Assembly: GCA_034509735.1 (NCBI GenBank)
Contig: JACGWO010000011.1
Coordinates: 10,945,866-11,009,865 of the forward strand
Source of the DNA: Sesamum alatum
Taxonomy: Eukaryota > Streptophyta > Magnoliopsida > Lamiales > Pedaliaceae
Direction: 5' to 3'
DNA length: 64,000 nt
Numbering within the stretch: position 1 is the first letter of the stretch; the number at the start of each line of letters is the position of its first letter. The position numbers and the translations under genes are program-made. Below the pieces are notes generated by a model. That model was not told the DNA's origin. It was given only the letters and a program-made list of their open reading frames with translations, and ran no database searches. Of this stretch, positions 10,763 to 22,110 are shown one piece after another.

Positions 10763-10833
10763 GACTAGTGGATCTCCTACTTGGGTCTTGTTCAATTGAT
10801 AACAGATTGGGCCTCTTCCTAGTGAGCCTATCA
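10728..10833 (-). repeat. 5' LTR of the gypsy-like element, part 2
   Basis: A (TAA)n tract to about 10761 is followed by 'tggactagtggatctcctac', 'ttgggtcttgtt' and 'gcctcttcct...gagcctatca', matching 4206-4311. It ends at 10833 next to the target duplication TTCAC (10834-10838). Confidence 0.85.
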
Positions 10834-10838
10834 TTCAC

Positions 10839-11690
10839 CACCGCTCACAATAATTATACGTGCCCATTTATAATTAAGCAGCTCAAAGATACATTTCAAT
10901 TGCAAATATAGTTCTCTAATCGTTTGACCTATTTTTCGATAATCACAAAAATTCTATCAAAAATACCTTTTGATTAAAAAAATAAGAAAAACTACAATTT
11001 ATAACTTCTAATCTACCAAAATTATTTTTCCATCTATTCACCTGTTATACCCGTTAATTAATTTTTTGTCATGGTTATGAGCCATGAATTTTAATCATAA
11101 CAAATATTTTAACCATACTCGCAAAAACCATAGCCAACAACCGTTGCTAGCCGTGGTCAACGACTATTTATTTTATCCATTGCAATTAACCATGATTAAA
11201 TGTTATATTTCATCTAGTGAAACCACACATTTCATAGCTTAACTTGGGTGTGGACCTTTAATCATACAAGATGGCCTCTCCATTCCATTTCATGAAATCA
11301 TTATATTCAGATATAGCAGTTTTATGCCCCATTTGCTAGTTACTATCCAAGTTGGCAGCAAGAAATCGGCCTTCTATAGCATAAAAAATTCAACATCTTC
11401 TCCTAGTATCAGAACCTGGGGTGGCGGGGGAAGCAAGGAAGGAGCAGTAAAATGGAGGGAACAACTCACAGTAAACAGCATACGCACATGATTGACATAA
11501 CGTATCAGCAGCGTAATATCTTGTGATGCAAAGCCGTGATAATTTATCATGTACATGTATAACAACGTATTAACTTCAAATCATTTGGAAGACAAATTCT
11601 ACACCCTAAAGGGACAAAGAGAAGTTCACCTTTTGCAACATCAGCCCCAAGTATTTTAAGCGACAGTAAACAAAATACGCCATCATATGA
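10839..11690. other. Spacer and likely 3' UTR of the proteasome-chaperone gene
   Basis: No protein gene is recognised. The part nearest 11690 lies directly downstream of the PSMD9 stop codon (minus strand) and probably includes its 3' UTR. No firm polyadenylation site was assigned. Confidence 0.5.
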
Positions 11691-14600
11691 TCATAAGAGT
11701 CTGAAATGACACCTGCAAGCATACCGTACGTCAGAAAGTTCAGCTAGTTAACTTAATAATGTTATAAATAACATTATGACAACAAATCAGTAATAAGAGG
11801 GTAGTTTTCATGAAGCATGCAATCAAGTCCTTAATCAACCTTAGATGTCATACAAAGTCATCAAGAGGCAAAGGGCTCTAGCTTTCAGATGTCATCTACA
11901 CTCAAATCGAAAATTGACATAAAGCAGCTCTATTAGTGAGCAATGTGGATTCTGACCCTGTACAATCCAGTATATCAATTCGAACCTAACAGTCAAAGTT
12001 TACCTTGCTGAGCTAAGCACCAAAATCGAAGATATTTTGACAGATCAAAAGTAATTCTACTCAAGTGTCGAATACATAACCGATGTTATTGTCAAAAGGC
12101 ATACACAAACAACAAACTCGCACACAGGGCCATTCAAGACACAGTGTGACACAAAAGACTGCTTGTATGTGACTGCATAAAGAAAATGGGAATATCTCCA
12201 GCCAATAAGTAACTACAGATGACAGCAATAGGAATAAGGTGCAAAACAGATGCCTTGAGTAATTCTATCCATACCAGCACATCAAAACACGCAAAATAGT
12301 GAATCCACTAGCTACTTATGGGAGCTACAGATCTAAATAAGTGTTCCTGTTTTACTTGGGACCTATCCAATTGAATTATGAAGCATAATACTTCTACAAA
12401 ATGTGAACCTTTTTTTTACGACAAATAAACATAAAGTCAACCTAATGTCTTATTCTGAAAGCTAAATCTCTGGTCAAAGCTGAAGAAACTGTAGATCTCA
12501 TTTACAGACTGGACAACCTTCAGATTAAACTAGTAAACAAATAATAGATAGTAATCACCACATGGCTTTAAAAGAAACTCCAAAACTAACAAGGACATTG
12601 AATCACAAAAGAAATTATTCAGTGCTATCATCAGGGACAAACTTAAGAGTTTATGAATCTACAGGTTGACGTTTCCTTCTAAATGATAAGCACCACACTT
12701 TCTTAAGCTGTTCATCATTTCTAATTGATCTCTATAGGATCCATAGGAACTTGCTCTTTTATACCTATTTATGTTGATTAAGGATTCCCTAAAGATGATA
12801 AAAAGTTGTTCGAGTATCACAATAACATTTTGAAGGAACAACATCAGTATCAGCAGTAAGTTTTCAACAACTTCACATTGGGTTTTTAAAATGTCTCATG
12901 TTGCGGGTGCAAATGTGATCATGAAATTATTATTTCAACTTTGTTATGAAGGACGAATCATGAAGTCTTAAGATTCATGGAAAACATTATTAATAATAAA
13001 TTTTTTTCTAAAAAAAAAAAAGTGCAATGAACAGAAAAGTCCAAATGAAAATGTGATATACCCCAGTAGTCCGCGACCAGACCACACTCTAGGAGTGATA
13101 GTCATATTAATCAGAGCACCTTGCCTCATTACCACCAAGGAGACTGCTTGGCCTTGTTTTTGTTGTGCTTCAGCAGCTAGCCTTTGCAGCAAGTTCTCAC
13201 CTATTTCCACATTCCCAAATTTCACAATTTGATCTCCCAATTGTAAACCATCTTCTGCTGCTGGAGATGCCTCAGTGATTTCATCAACCATTGCAAAGGG
13301 CCGACTGACAACTAAATCCACATCCATGGCATTAGAAGCACCTCCAGCAATAGTATTGCTAAAAGACGACGGCATGCCAACATTTGCATCTTGATCTTTT
13401 GGCTCTGCAGTTATCACCTTGAATGCAGTTAGCGTTCTGTCACTTGCATAAAGAGCATGCGGCACTTTTAACTTTAATGATGGAACCTTGTTCACATCTA
13501 TACTTGCAAAGTGGTAATTAACTTTTCGGTTCAGGTGTATTACTTGGTTAGGCACATAGCAAATCATTAGTTTACTTGTAAATCATAATCACAAACTTCA
13601 AATAAAAAGATATATTATGAATTTGAAGAGTCACTAACCTGAATCTTTAACAGATGCAAACCTTGGTGCAAGTGTTGCAGAATGCAAAAGTTGTATGTTT
13701 TGGTTTATTTTCTCTGTAATATCCTTGTGATCATTACGAAGTTCTGTAGCAGGAAGAACCAAGTAAGCGAAAACTTGTGATAAATTGTACTTTAGAGCAT
13801 CAGTACAAGACATTGTGGGTTTCTTAACAGATAAAAAATAATCCATGAATGCTGTGGTTTAAGAAGGTGATAGTATATACTATTTTAAGAGTAAAATTTC
13901 AGGCAATCATGGTCCAACTAATTCCTCTTTTGACTAGTATCACAACATTGACCAGCGAAAATGTAAAGCAAAATGAAAGAGAGAGGCATATACCACTAGA
14001 AGAGATGGTAATTAAGGTGGGTCTCAGTCATCACATGGATCTAATGATATGGTTCTAATTTCCAAAACAAAACTACTATAGATAGGGTAGCAAGTAATGC
14101 TCAACCCAATCCTGGAACGGACCACAACAATTACACATCATAGTGCAAGTACACACACTCACAGCAAACAACTTACATTCTTTTCGGTAATAAGACAACA
14201 TGGATAAGGGGGTGAGAATATGACACAATATGGACACGAGATACCACCAATATATAATTAAAGTTGATTAATTGCTTCAACTTTAACTTTGTCTCTTTTC
14301 TTTGTTTATATACCAAGATCCTACAATTTTTCAACTATAACAGAAGTTATAATAGATTCATGTGACTAAATATCAACAAACGCTCACACACACACACACC
14401 GTATCGGAAAGCATTGAATCGTCTATTTTCCTAGTGTTCCCATATTTTTCCTTTCTTTTGCTATTTCACATACTCCAAAAAATGTATTGACATGTATCCC
14501 CGTATCCGTATTCAGGAGTATTTGATACTACTGAAGACCATTCTTAGGAGTGTCTATGTATCAAAGGCAACAAAAAGAATGGTTATTTATCTTGCACCCG

Positions 14601-15702
14601 CATACTCCCATAATCATAAGATGCACCTCCTGCAGATCCTTTCATCTTTCCAGCAACCCTCCGTAACTGATTATTAACCTGCCCACAGTTTCGAAGCAGT
14701 ACATCTGGGGAAACTAGTTTTCCACACTAACCAACATGTAAGGATTAGGAGCTTGCCATCTTTAGTAGCACAGACTCTGGAGTGTCCATACATCATGGTT
14801 CAACAAATTAATTTTTCCTTTCATACAGTTACCCAAACTATATCCAAGAATAATCTTATTCGGTCGAACACAATTCAAAGTTCTTTTGGAAATAAAAAGA
14901 TAATTAGGTGGAGCAAGTTGCGCGTGGATTATAATAGAGAATGCAGAAATATACAACAGAAAATTGTCATTGTCATTTCCACAGCCACCCCTTAATAATT
15001 CAAAAACATCATCAAATAAGGCAAAACTCCACCCAAAAATTGATCTTCATTTAACATGAAATTAAAATGATAAAAGATAGTTCTGCTGTTGAAGGTAATT
15101 CGTAACGAAAAGGTTACACCTCAAATTTGCATCAAACAAATCCAATGGAGTTAAGAATAAAAAGTATATAACCAAACAAGAGAGGCAAAAGAACTACAAT
15201 GTGAAGAACATTTGTTCTTATTCAACATCTTCCACACAAGACAAGCGAAATAAAGCTAGTATAAATTTCCATCACTGTACAGACAATTCTTATTATTTAA
15301 CAAAGTATAGTTCTATAAATTACCAGCAAGTCTATTCCGGTCCGCTCTTACAGTAGGGATGTCTATATCTGCCCTCGGGAACCCCTGCAGAACCCCAGAT
15401 TCAACACTTAAAGACTATCCAAATAAAAATTCTCTCATCTTTTCCACCTTACTCATTCTAGTAGCGTACAAATAAAATTTGAACTTAAAAAAAGTTAACT
15501 TTCAGCGGAAGTAAACAAATAAACATATATCGATAGCCTTAAAAAAGGAATGAAGAATTGCCTCGGAATCAAGGAGGTTTCCGGAGAGACCAGGGCCGCC
15601 GGGTTGGCAGAGGCGCTCAATGATGACATTCATCTCCGCCTCCAGTCCGCTCCGCTTCTCCATCAGCTTCATTGTCTCCGTTTTCAAATTCGTCGCCACC
15701 AT
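11691..15702 (-). CDS. PSMD9: 26S proteasome non-ATPase regulatory subunit 9 (PSMD9/Nas2-like assembly chaperone)
   Basis: Coding exons on the minus strand are 15702-15562, 15384-15324, 13743-13639, 13497-13062 and 11712-11691. They total 765 nt, giving 254 aa plus TGA. Residues 1 to about 90 form the N-terminal helical domain (EAEMNVIIERLCQPGGPGLS; DIDIPTVRADRNRLA; ELRNDHKDITEKINQNIQ). Residues about 164-245 are a PDZ domain (ASPAAEDGLQLGDQIVKFG), and the protein ends GRGLLGCHFRLL. The family binds the Rpt5 ATPase C-terminus during assembly of the proteasome base in cytosol and nucleus. A TTG codon lies two codons upstream of the ATG I chose. Intron 1 needs a GC donor. The final coding exon is only 22 nt, after a 1,349-nt intron, and is supported by the conserved C-terminus and frame. 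Confidence 0.9.
13639..13743 (-). CDS. PSMD9: PSMD9 exon 3
   Basis: This 105-nt exon completes the coiled N-terminal domain (ELRNDHKDITEKINQNIQ...). The acceptor is CTACAG before 13743 and the donor is GTTAGT after 13639. It joins the neighbouring exons in phase. Confidence 0.85.
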
Positions 15703-15800
15703 CTTCAATTATTAAATCTTCCTATCAATTTTTGAATATCGATGATTATTATGATCAGAAGGTTACTATTAGGGTTTACAATAACAAGAGCCCAAGCTAG
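15703..15800 (-). promoter_or_regulatory. PSMD9 proximal promoter/5' UTR with telo-box and site II
   Basis: On the minus strand, TAAACCCTA (15770-15778) is a telo-box and TGGGCT (15789-15794) matches a site II element, 11 nt further upstream. This pairing is common in plant promoters of ribosomal, proteasome and other growth-linked genes. The motifs lie 70-90 nt upstream of the start codon, so they could be in the promoter or the 5' leader. The function is inferred from motif and gene class. Confidence 0.5.
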
Positions 15801-16937
15801 AACAGAGAACCAAAGAGGGAGTGATGTAAAATATGGGTGATTTTTGGGACCAGTTGCTTGCTGGGAATTACAAGGGGTATAATTTGTATACTCATCCTTT
15901 GGAAAAATATGGGAAAATTACGATTTTGGTCCTCATACTTTACTACTTATTCAGTTTTGGTCCTCATACTATTGATTTTGACCAATTTAATCCTCAAATT
16001 GGTCATTTTTTAACAATTTTCGTCCTTGTCATTAGTTGGGGCGTTAAAATAGACGGAGGGCCTCACGTGATCTCCACGTGAGGCTGAAATAGAGGGGAAA
16101 ATACTATTCTGCAGCAGAACCCTCATTTCTTCCCCGAAATGAAAATTTTCCCAAACCCCTCTTTCTTCCCCAAAAAAAATCCTAATACAATTTCTACTCG
16201 ATTTGGCTGAATTTCACCTTCTCTCATTTTTCTACAATGCCCATTGAGTATTTTGTATATTTTGGTCGAAATACCCAAATTCCCTGTCACACCCCGAACA
16301 ATAATACGATTTTCTGCAGCTCAACGGTTATACATTAACAATATTACTTTTATAAATCTCGTGAACCAGTTCATAGTTGGTTATATAACATACTCTATCA
16401 ACATAATTAGCAAAATTAGGTTCTCATCTACAACACTTATACATGCCTCTTTCACATATGGTAGTATAGACTATTATAACATGCTCACAAGCCATCTTCA
16501 CTTTTAGTATATTGCTAATAGTCTCAAAATCTATGACTTCTATCTTATTGACTTGTGAGGAGAACACTGCATACTGACCCGACCTGACTTTGCAAGCACA
16601 ACGTAGACTTATTCCTCGAGAGTGGACACGACCAAAATCTATGCCTGAAAAATGTTGCAGACGAGTGAGTCTGCGACTCAATAAGTAAATAACCAGCTCT
16701 GCTTATACATGCATAATGAATCCAGTTCAACAAGAGAGAAATGAACAAGTAATAACATAGTCATCAAATTACATTCCAACACATCTCATATTATTAACAA
16801 TGTAATCATCTCACAACAAAACAAACAATCAAATTCCTCCTTTCCTAGTATGCTCACAAGATGGTGATATAGTGTCTTTCTCCACCCTACTCGTCTCACT
16901 ATTCATCATACTATAATTAAGTGAATTTCCCCTTTGT

Positions 16938-17110
16938 CAGCCACGAAGAGCCGCCGGTGCCATTGAATCATCGGGGCCGTTTATTTTTTTTTTCCACGAA
17001 GAGCCACCGAGACCAAATATATCCACGAAGAGCACCGAGGCCAATATATCCACGAAGAGTCATCGGGGCCGTTAATTTTTATCCACGAAGAGCCACCGAG
17101 ACCAATCAAA
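16938..17110. repeat. Short tandem array in the solo LTR
   Basis: Five units each begin with CCACGAAGAGC or CCACGAAGAGT followed by 'caccgagaccaat' or 'catcggggccgtt', spaced about 27-56 bp apart. The spacing is irregular because some units carry a T-rich insert. Confidence 0.85.
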
Positions 17111-17370
17111 GGGGTTTCACATACTAAATCTATCCAGTTTCCTTAACTCCCTCATTTCCACATATCACTTCTTTTGTGAGCAACTAGTCAAGTAAGACCA
17201 CATATCAACACATATCTTCAATCACAAGTATATAGCCACAATGTCATGTAACTCATGGTACATGCATAATATACTTTCTCTTCTTGCTTCCACAACTCAT
17301 AATCATGTACTTCACACAACAAAGTAATATGAATACAACAACACACATATAGATCGTACTAATCAATCAG

Positions 17371-17668
17371 TTACATAAGAGCAATATCAAGAGAGAAAGA
17401 AACATATATAGGCATCACTAATTATTTACTTACATAAGAGTAATATCAAGAGGAAAAGGACATATATAGGCATAGCTAATTATTTACTTACATAAGAGTA
17501 ATATCAAAAGGAAAAGGACATATATAGGCATCGTTAATTATTTACTTACATAAGAGTAATATCAAGAGGAAAAGGACATATATAGGCATCGCTTATTATT
17601 TACTTACATAAGAGTAATATCAAGAGGAAAAGGACATATATAGGCATCGTTAATTATTTACTTACTAA
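17371..17668. repeat. 58-bp tandem array, five copies
   Basis: The unit contains 'ttacataagagtaatatcaa', 'gaggaaaaggacatatatag' and 'gcatcgttaattatttac'. Copies start near 17371, 17430, 17488, 17546 and 17604. The first copy is the most diverged and the last four are nearly identical, which suggests recent expansion within the LTR. Confidence 0.9.
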
Positions 17669-19189
17669 ATGTACCAATAGCCGATGGTCTTAGTTCGCGA
17701 TCTGCATTTTTCCCAGTGGACCCGGCTCCTAATAATATTTCCAATATCTTTATTTAATATAAACAGATTCAGCAATGGAAATCAAAAGATGAATACTTAG
17801 GTCTATATTAATCAATCTCTTCTAAACAGAACTAGCACACTTCTGTCCTATATTACAAGTTTTCTACAGACCAACGTATAGATGATATCAGTATGAATTT
17901 TACTACAGTTATTCCTCTTTGTCTCTAGTTTCATATCCAACAAGAATCATACGAATTGGATCAGTATATAATGAGTTATTCAAGTTTTAATACGACCTGT
18001 TCTGTACTGTCACAGATTCGGTTACACTACTTCAAAATTCTATAAAAATTCACACAACCGTTCAAAAGTCCTGATTTTCTCAAAATATGACATAATATTT
18101 GTATAGTTTCATTATAAATAAGAAAACCACAATTTCAACCATTATATCTCAAGTTATAAGCTTTTTAGTACACCTTGTCTGATTTCCCGCAGAATCAGGG
18201 CAACAGAATGTCTCCCTATTTTTACCAATTAAAACGATGGATTTAGCTTCTGCTCAAAACAGGAAATTTATAGAGGACATCCTAAAGTTTTCATAGACAT
18301 CATGATCTCCAATTTTGGACCGATAAAACTCAAGATTTACCCGAAAAACAGAGACTGTTCGGACAGATTGTTCCCTGCTTCTACTCTTTCAACTTAATCA
18401 ATTTGTTTTTCTTTAAATCCAACTCAAACATCACCTCCTACACGAATTTAGACAATAATTAAGAACCAGAACTTACCAAATCAGTGGTGACACTTCCTAA
18501 GATTGCTGAAAATGGAGAAACCACAAATTCTTTCCTCTTGTTCTTTCTTCTTCTATTTCTTCTTCTTCTCTCTTCCTCTTCCTCTTTTCTTTCCACCGCC
18601 TCCCCCTCTTTCTTTTTTGTTTCTACTTGATTCTAGATCCTTCTATATGCTACTCCACTAATGTTTATCTATATATATATATATATATATATAAAAGTCT
18701 AGTTATGTGTCTAGATATGTAGGTGTACACATAGGTCATATAGGTGTATAAATACACATATTATATTCAAGACATGTTGATAAGGTTACTTTTATTTTTG
18801 TCTTGAAGTGTAGTATTCTATACATATACATGTATATATATATTATAAAATGCTACTATTACATATGTGGTATTAAGACTTTATTTATTTCCCCCACATC
18901 TATACAAGTATAAACTTTGATTCCCACATTCATATTATACAAATATTCATACGTTTATAATAATTTATTTCTTGTTTTCAATTATCTCATTAACCACAAT
19001 TATTATATAAATTAACACAACATATATCCACTTTCTTGTACTAATAATTCATAAATCTATATAAAAATTTCGGGGGCGTCACATTCCCAAAGTGTAGAAC
19101 CCTAACAATTAAAAAATCGATTATTTGAAGAAGTGGCATCCGAAGTCGCATTTGAGGACTACTGAATAGAATTTTGGAATTGAGGAGTA

Positions 19190-21370
19190 GCAATGGCGAG
19201 GAGGATCAAACATGCCCTCGATTTTCCACCGAATTATGGTTAGTGATTTTTTATTTTTTTTTATGAAATTACAAATCTTATGAATGAAATTATGATTTCT
19301 TTATGAAATTGAGAATTTTGTTTATGAAATTGTGAATGTTGTGTGTGAAATTAGATTTATGTATTAAATTAGGTTTCGGTTCGAAATTGTTGATTTCTTT
19401 ATTACATATTAAATTCTGTATGAATTGTGGATGTAATTGTTGATTTATGTTGGAATTGATTGATGATTGTATGGATTGGTTTAATTATAGTGAGCACAGT
19501 CTAATGGATTTTTCTTTTTTTGCTTTTCTGTTATATTTAATTAAATAACTAATAAAAATTAATAATAATAGTCGGTATGGGGGACCCTACATATTTTAGT
19601 TTGAAAATGTATTATGGAGGAATTACAAAGCATGTTCCACATAGGATATAAGAGGGGGAAGGGGGGGGGGGGGGAGTGTGGAGTTCTTTGACTTTGTGGA
19701 TATAAACTAAATAGGCATAATGGATCTATGGACTTATGCTGCAAGTTGGGGTTTAATGACAAGGGTAGCATTAGATTTTGGGTTAAGTATCGAAAGAGTT
19801 TTGATAGACAATGCAAGTGCATAGAGGATGATGCACTGTTTTTTATGTTTTGAAAAAATACATACCTAATAATTTTGAGGTTGAAATGTATTTGGAACAT
19901 CTTGATGTTGTGGGTAATGTTTCTGATGTTGGGTAGTGATTGAATCTGAAATAATTGAGGTTGTGGATTAGATGCAGGGATTGAGAAGACTGGTGAGGTT
20001 GAAGGTTGTGAGGGAAATGAAAGTGATGGGAATAATGCATTTTATGAGAGTGATTATAACATGTTAGATGATGATAGGATGTTTGAAGAATATTTTGATC
20101 ATGAGGCTGAAAAAGAGTGTGCATGGAAGTGAATGGGTTTATGATGATTTTTTGAATAGGCTACAGGCTGAAAATATAAAAGAATGGGATTGTGTTGAGA
20201 GTGGGGATGAATTTGGTAGCAATTATGGGCCTGATGATGATGGAAGAATGAAATACCCTATGTTTAATCCTAAGGCTGAAATGAAAAACCCTTGCATTGG
20301 GTTTGATTTTCAAAGCTAAGGAGGAGGCTAAATTTGTAATTCAAAACCATTGCTTTAGAAGACGCATGATGGTAAAATTTCAAAAAGAAAAAAAAAATGA
20401 CAAGTGAGGTTGAGGGCTATATGCAAGAAAGAGGTTTGCACATGGTTTGTGTATGTTCCAAAAATGTAAAATGATAATGCGTGGCAAGAGAAGAGTTATA
20501 ATCCTAAACATAACAAGTGCTCATGGAATTATAATAATTCAAGTCTCAGATCAGGTTGGATTGGAATGACCTTTGTGAAAAAATTTAAAGACAATCCAAA
20601 GTTAGGAACAAGTGAATTCATAAATGAATTGTGCAAAACCTTAAAGGCTATTGTCTCCAAATCACAAGCCTATAGGCAAAATTGAAGGCACTAAACCTAC
20701 AACAGGGCAACATGGAAGAACAATTCAAAAGGATTTGGGATTACTGTGAGGAATTAATGAGATTTAATCCAGGTTCAACTGTCTTATTATAGTTAACAGA
20801 TGAAAAGGGGTAGAAACTAAAAGATTTCACATATTTTACATGTCTTTCAATACATGTAAAATTGGATTAAAAAATGATTGTAGGCCTATAGTAGGAGGGT
20901 TGATGGTTGTTTTTCGAAAGGGAAACATGAGGGGTCAGTTATTGTCAGCAGTTGGGCTTGATGCAAACAATAACATCTATCCTTGCATATGCAATTGTTG
21001 AATCTGAAACAAAAGACAGTTGGATGTGATTATTGAACTGTTAGACAATGGTATAGGGTCTGAAAATAATCCCAACTGAACCTTCATGTTTGATAAACAG
21101 AAGGGTTTGATTCCAACCTTTGAGACTCTGTTCCTTAATGTTGAAAACAAATTTCGTGTCTACAATTTGGTGTAGGAATGAGGAGCCTGAGCATTATGTT
21201 CATAACTGTTACATAGTTGATGCCTACAAAAAGTGTTATGAATTTCCTTTATGATGTGAATGGTTCTGAATTGTGTCCACGTAGCAAGAATGATCCGCCT
21301 CTACCACCTGTATACAGAGAGAAAGCTGGCAGATCTTAGAGATTAAGGAGAAGAGAGTCAGATGAGCCCT
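19190..21370 (+). pseudogene. mudrA-type MULE transposase pseudogene
   Basis: Pieces in all three frames follow the order of a plant MULE transposase. The N-terminal SLKMYYGGITKHVP block lies near 19600. The FVDIN...DLWTYAA region follows near 19685, and an acidic segment near 20150-20250. The DNA-binding domain near 20300-20580 has FVIQNHCFRRRMMVKF and a HNKCSWNYNNSSLRSGWIG block. FDKQKGLIPTFE lies near 21090, and a C-terminal RSKNDPPLPPVY...RRRESDEP near 21290-21370. Many stops and indels interrupt it, and the region with the first catalytic Asp appears deleted. The product would be a DDE transposase; this copy is inactive. Confidence 0.75.
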
Positions 21371-21985
21371 TGATGTAGGAAGAAGTATTAAATAGACCGA
21401 AAAATTTAAATACAATATGCCCACAAAAAGTATGAGTTCTTAAAACCATTTCACATGAATTCCTTTATCTGCTTAAATTTAGAGCTCGATATGTAGGAAG
21501 TATCCCCATCGAACAAGATATGCCCTCAATACACATACGAGGCCACCCAGTCGCGAAATACACTATAAAGCATAAGTCAAAATAGGTTGTTTTCTCGAAG
21601 GCTTGTCTTCGTACGATACAAGACCACCGCTTAAGACCTCATCCACGAACATAAATTTACGTAGCCACCTTCCACCGTCCTCATAAAGCATGAGCCCCAC
21701 CTCGAAGGCCTCTCTCCGCCTCGTACGAGGCCTCCTCCTCGAAGACCTCTCGCAGCCTCATACGAGGCCTCCTTCTCAAGGAAATCCGGCAAAAGATCTT
21801 GGAAATCCAGAGAAGATTCTATCACCTTATTACAACAAATGACCTTAAGCAATTCTATAAATACTCCTAAAATTTCCAGGTTAGAGGGGCGGGGGGGAGG
21901 GGAATCATCTTCTTTCTATCATTCTTGGTATTTCATGTGCAATCTTATTCTTATTTTATTGGGAATTTCATTTTTACCCACATCA
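21371..21985 (+). repeat. Gypsy-type LTR
   Basis: The sequence starts with TGATGTAGG just where MULE similarity stops and ends ACATCA before a gypsy-type primer-binding region. A TATA-like TATAAATACTCC lies near 21858. A roughly 39-bp unit ('ctcgaaggcctctctccgcc', then 'tcgtacgaggcctcctc') occurs twice in tandem near 21698-21775. No second LTR was found in the window, so this is an LTR with a short stretch of internal sequence. Confidence 0.6.
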
Positions 21986-22110
21986 AATTGGCGTCATATG
22001 TGGAAAATTCCAATAACGACAAAGACGATGAGAAAAAGAAGATTTATGAAGACAACAAAGAAGAAGACAGAAGACTCACTTACAAATGAACATCAGTAAG
22101 AATAAAGAAA
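21986..22110 (+). promoter_or_regulatory. Gypsy primer-binding region and 5' leader remnant
   Basis: ATTGGCGTCATATGTGG directly after the LTR resembles the TTGGCGCCGTCTGTGG sequence that follows many plant Ty3/gypsy LTRs. An A/G-rich leader continues to about 22110. No gag frame follows. Confidence 0.55.

Larger units (their letters stand above)
3933..10833 (-). mobile_element. Gypsy-like LTR element lacking pol, split by a pararetrovirus
   Basis: Two related LTRs bound the element. The left copy spans 3933-4311; the right copy is 6032 to about 6261 plus about 10728-10833. The element is flanked by TTCAC on both sides (3928-3932 and 10834-10838), a perfect 5-bp target duplication. Read on the minus strand, the LTR runs from TGATAGGC to GTATCA. 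Directly after the 5' LTR comes TTTGGTGCTTTCATTTCG (near 6031), resembling a primer-binding region of plant gypsy elements. At 4312-4351 the minus strand reads GPEDKANFEGQAMIG, like the C-terminal end of a gypsy polyprotein, next to the 3' LTR. Protease, RT and integrase are absent, so the element is non-autonomous. Confidence 0.8.
16285..19083. mobile_element. Solo LTR, 2.8 kb (gypsy chromovirus-like)
   Basis: The element begins TGTCACACCCCG and ends CGGGGGCGTCACA, with imperfectly inverted TG...CA termini. It is flanked by TTCCC on both sides (16280-16284 and 19084-19088). No gag-pol coding lies inside. It contains two tandem-repeat arrays and an (AT)n microsatellite. The TGT(C/G)AC(A/G)CCCC terminus and the length fit LTRs of plant Tekay/Del-type chromoviruses. 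The class assignment is inference; the boundaries and 5-bp duplication are directly visible. Confidence 0.8.
15911..21370 (+). mobile_element. Degenerate Mutator-like element (MULE) split by a solo LTR
   Basis: The left end at 15911 (GGGAAAATTACGATTTTGGTCC, with repeated 'ttttggtcctcatact') resembles the TIRs of other MULE-type elements here. A leader follows to 16284. After the inserted solo LTR (16285-19083), the same element resumes with a short ATG reading frame and the mudrA pseudogene. The right TIR was not found; a gypsy LTR begins at about 21371 where it would be expected. The left end lies only about 210 bp upstream of the PSMD9 start codon. Confidence 0.6.

Noticed and set aside
12968..13061. 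Extension of PSMD9 exon 4 into a Phe-rich tail
   Set aside because: A good GT donor at 13061 and a downstream in-phase exon giving the conserved CHFRLL end make intron read-through unlikely.
14380..14400. Short (CA)n run
   Set aside because: About eight units only, in an intron of PSMD9. Too short to be notable.
15502..15561. Extension of PSMD9 exon 1 beyond DSE
   Set aside because: The residues AILHSFFKAIDIC do not fit the family, whereas splicing to 15384 restores the expected GFPR...DIDIP sequence.
17371..17668. CRISPR-like array
   Set aside because: Units are contiguous 58-bp tandem repeats without unique spacers, within a plant LTR.
19559..20124. Minus-strand His/Pro/Ser-rich frames
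   Set aside because: They are opposite to MULE transposase sequence on the plus strand and have no motifs of their own.
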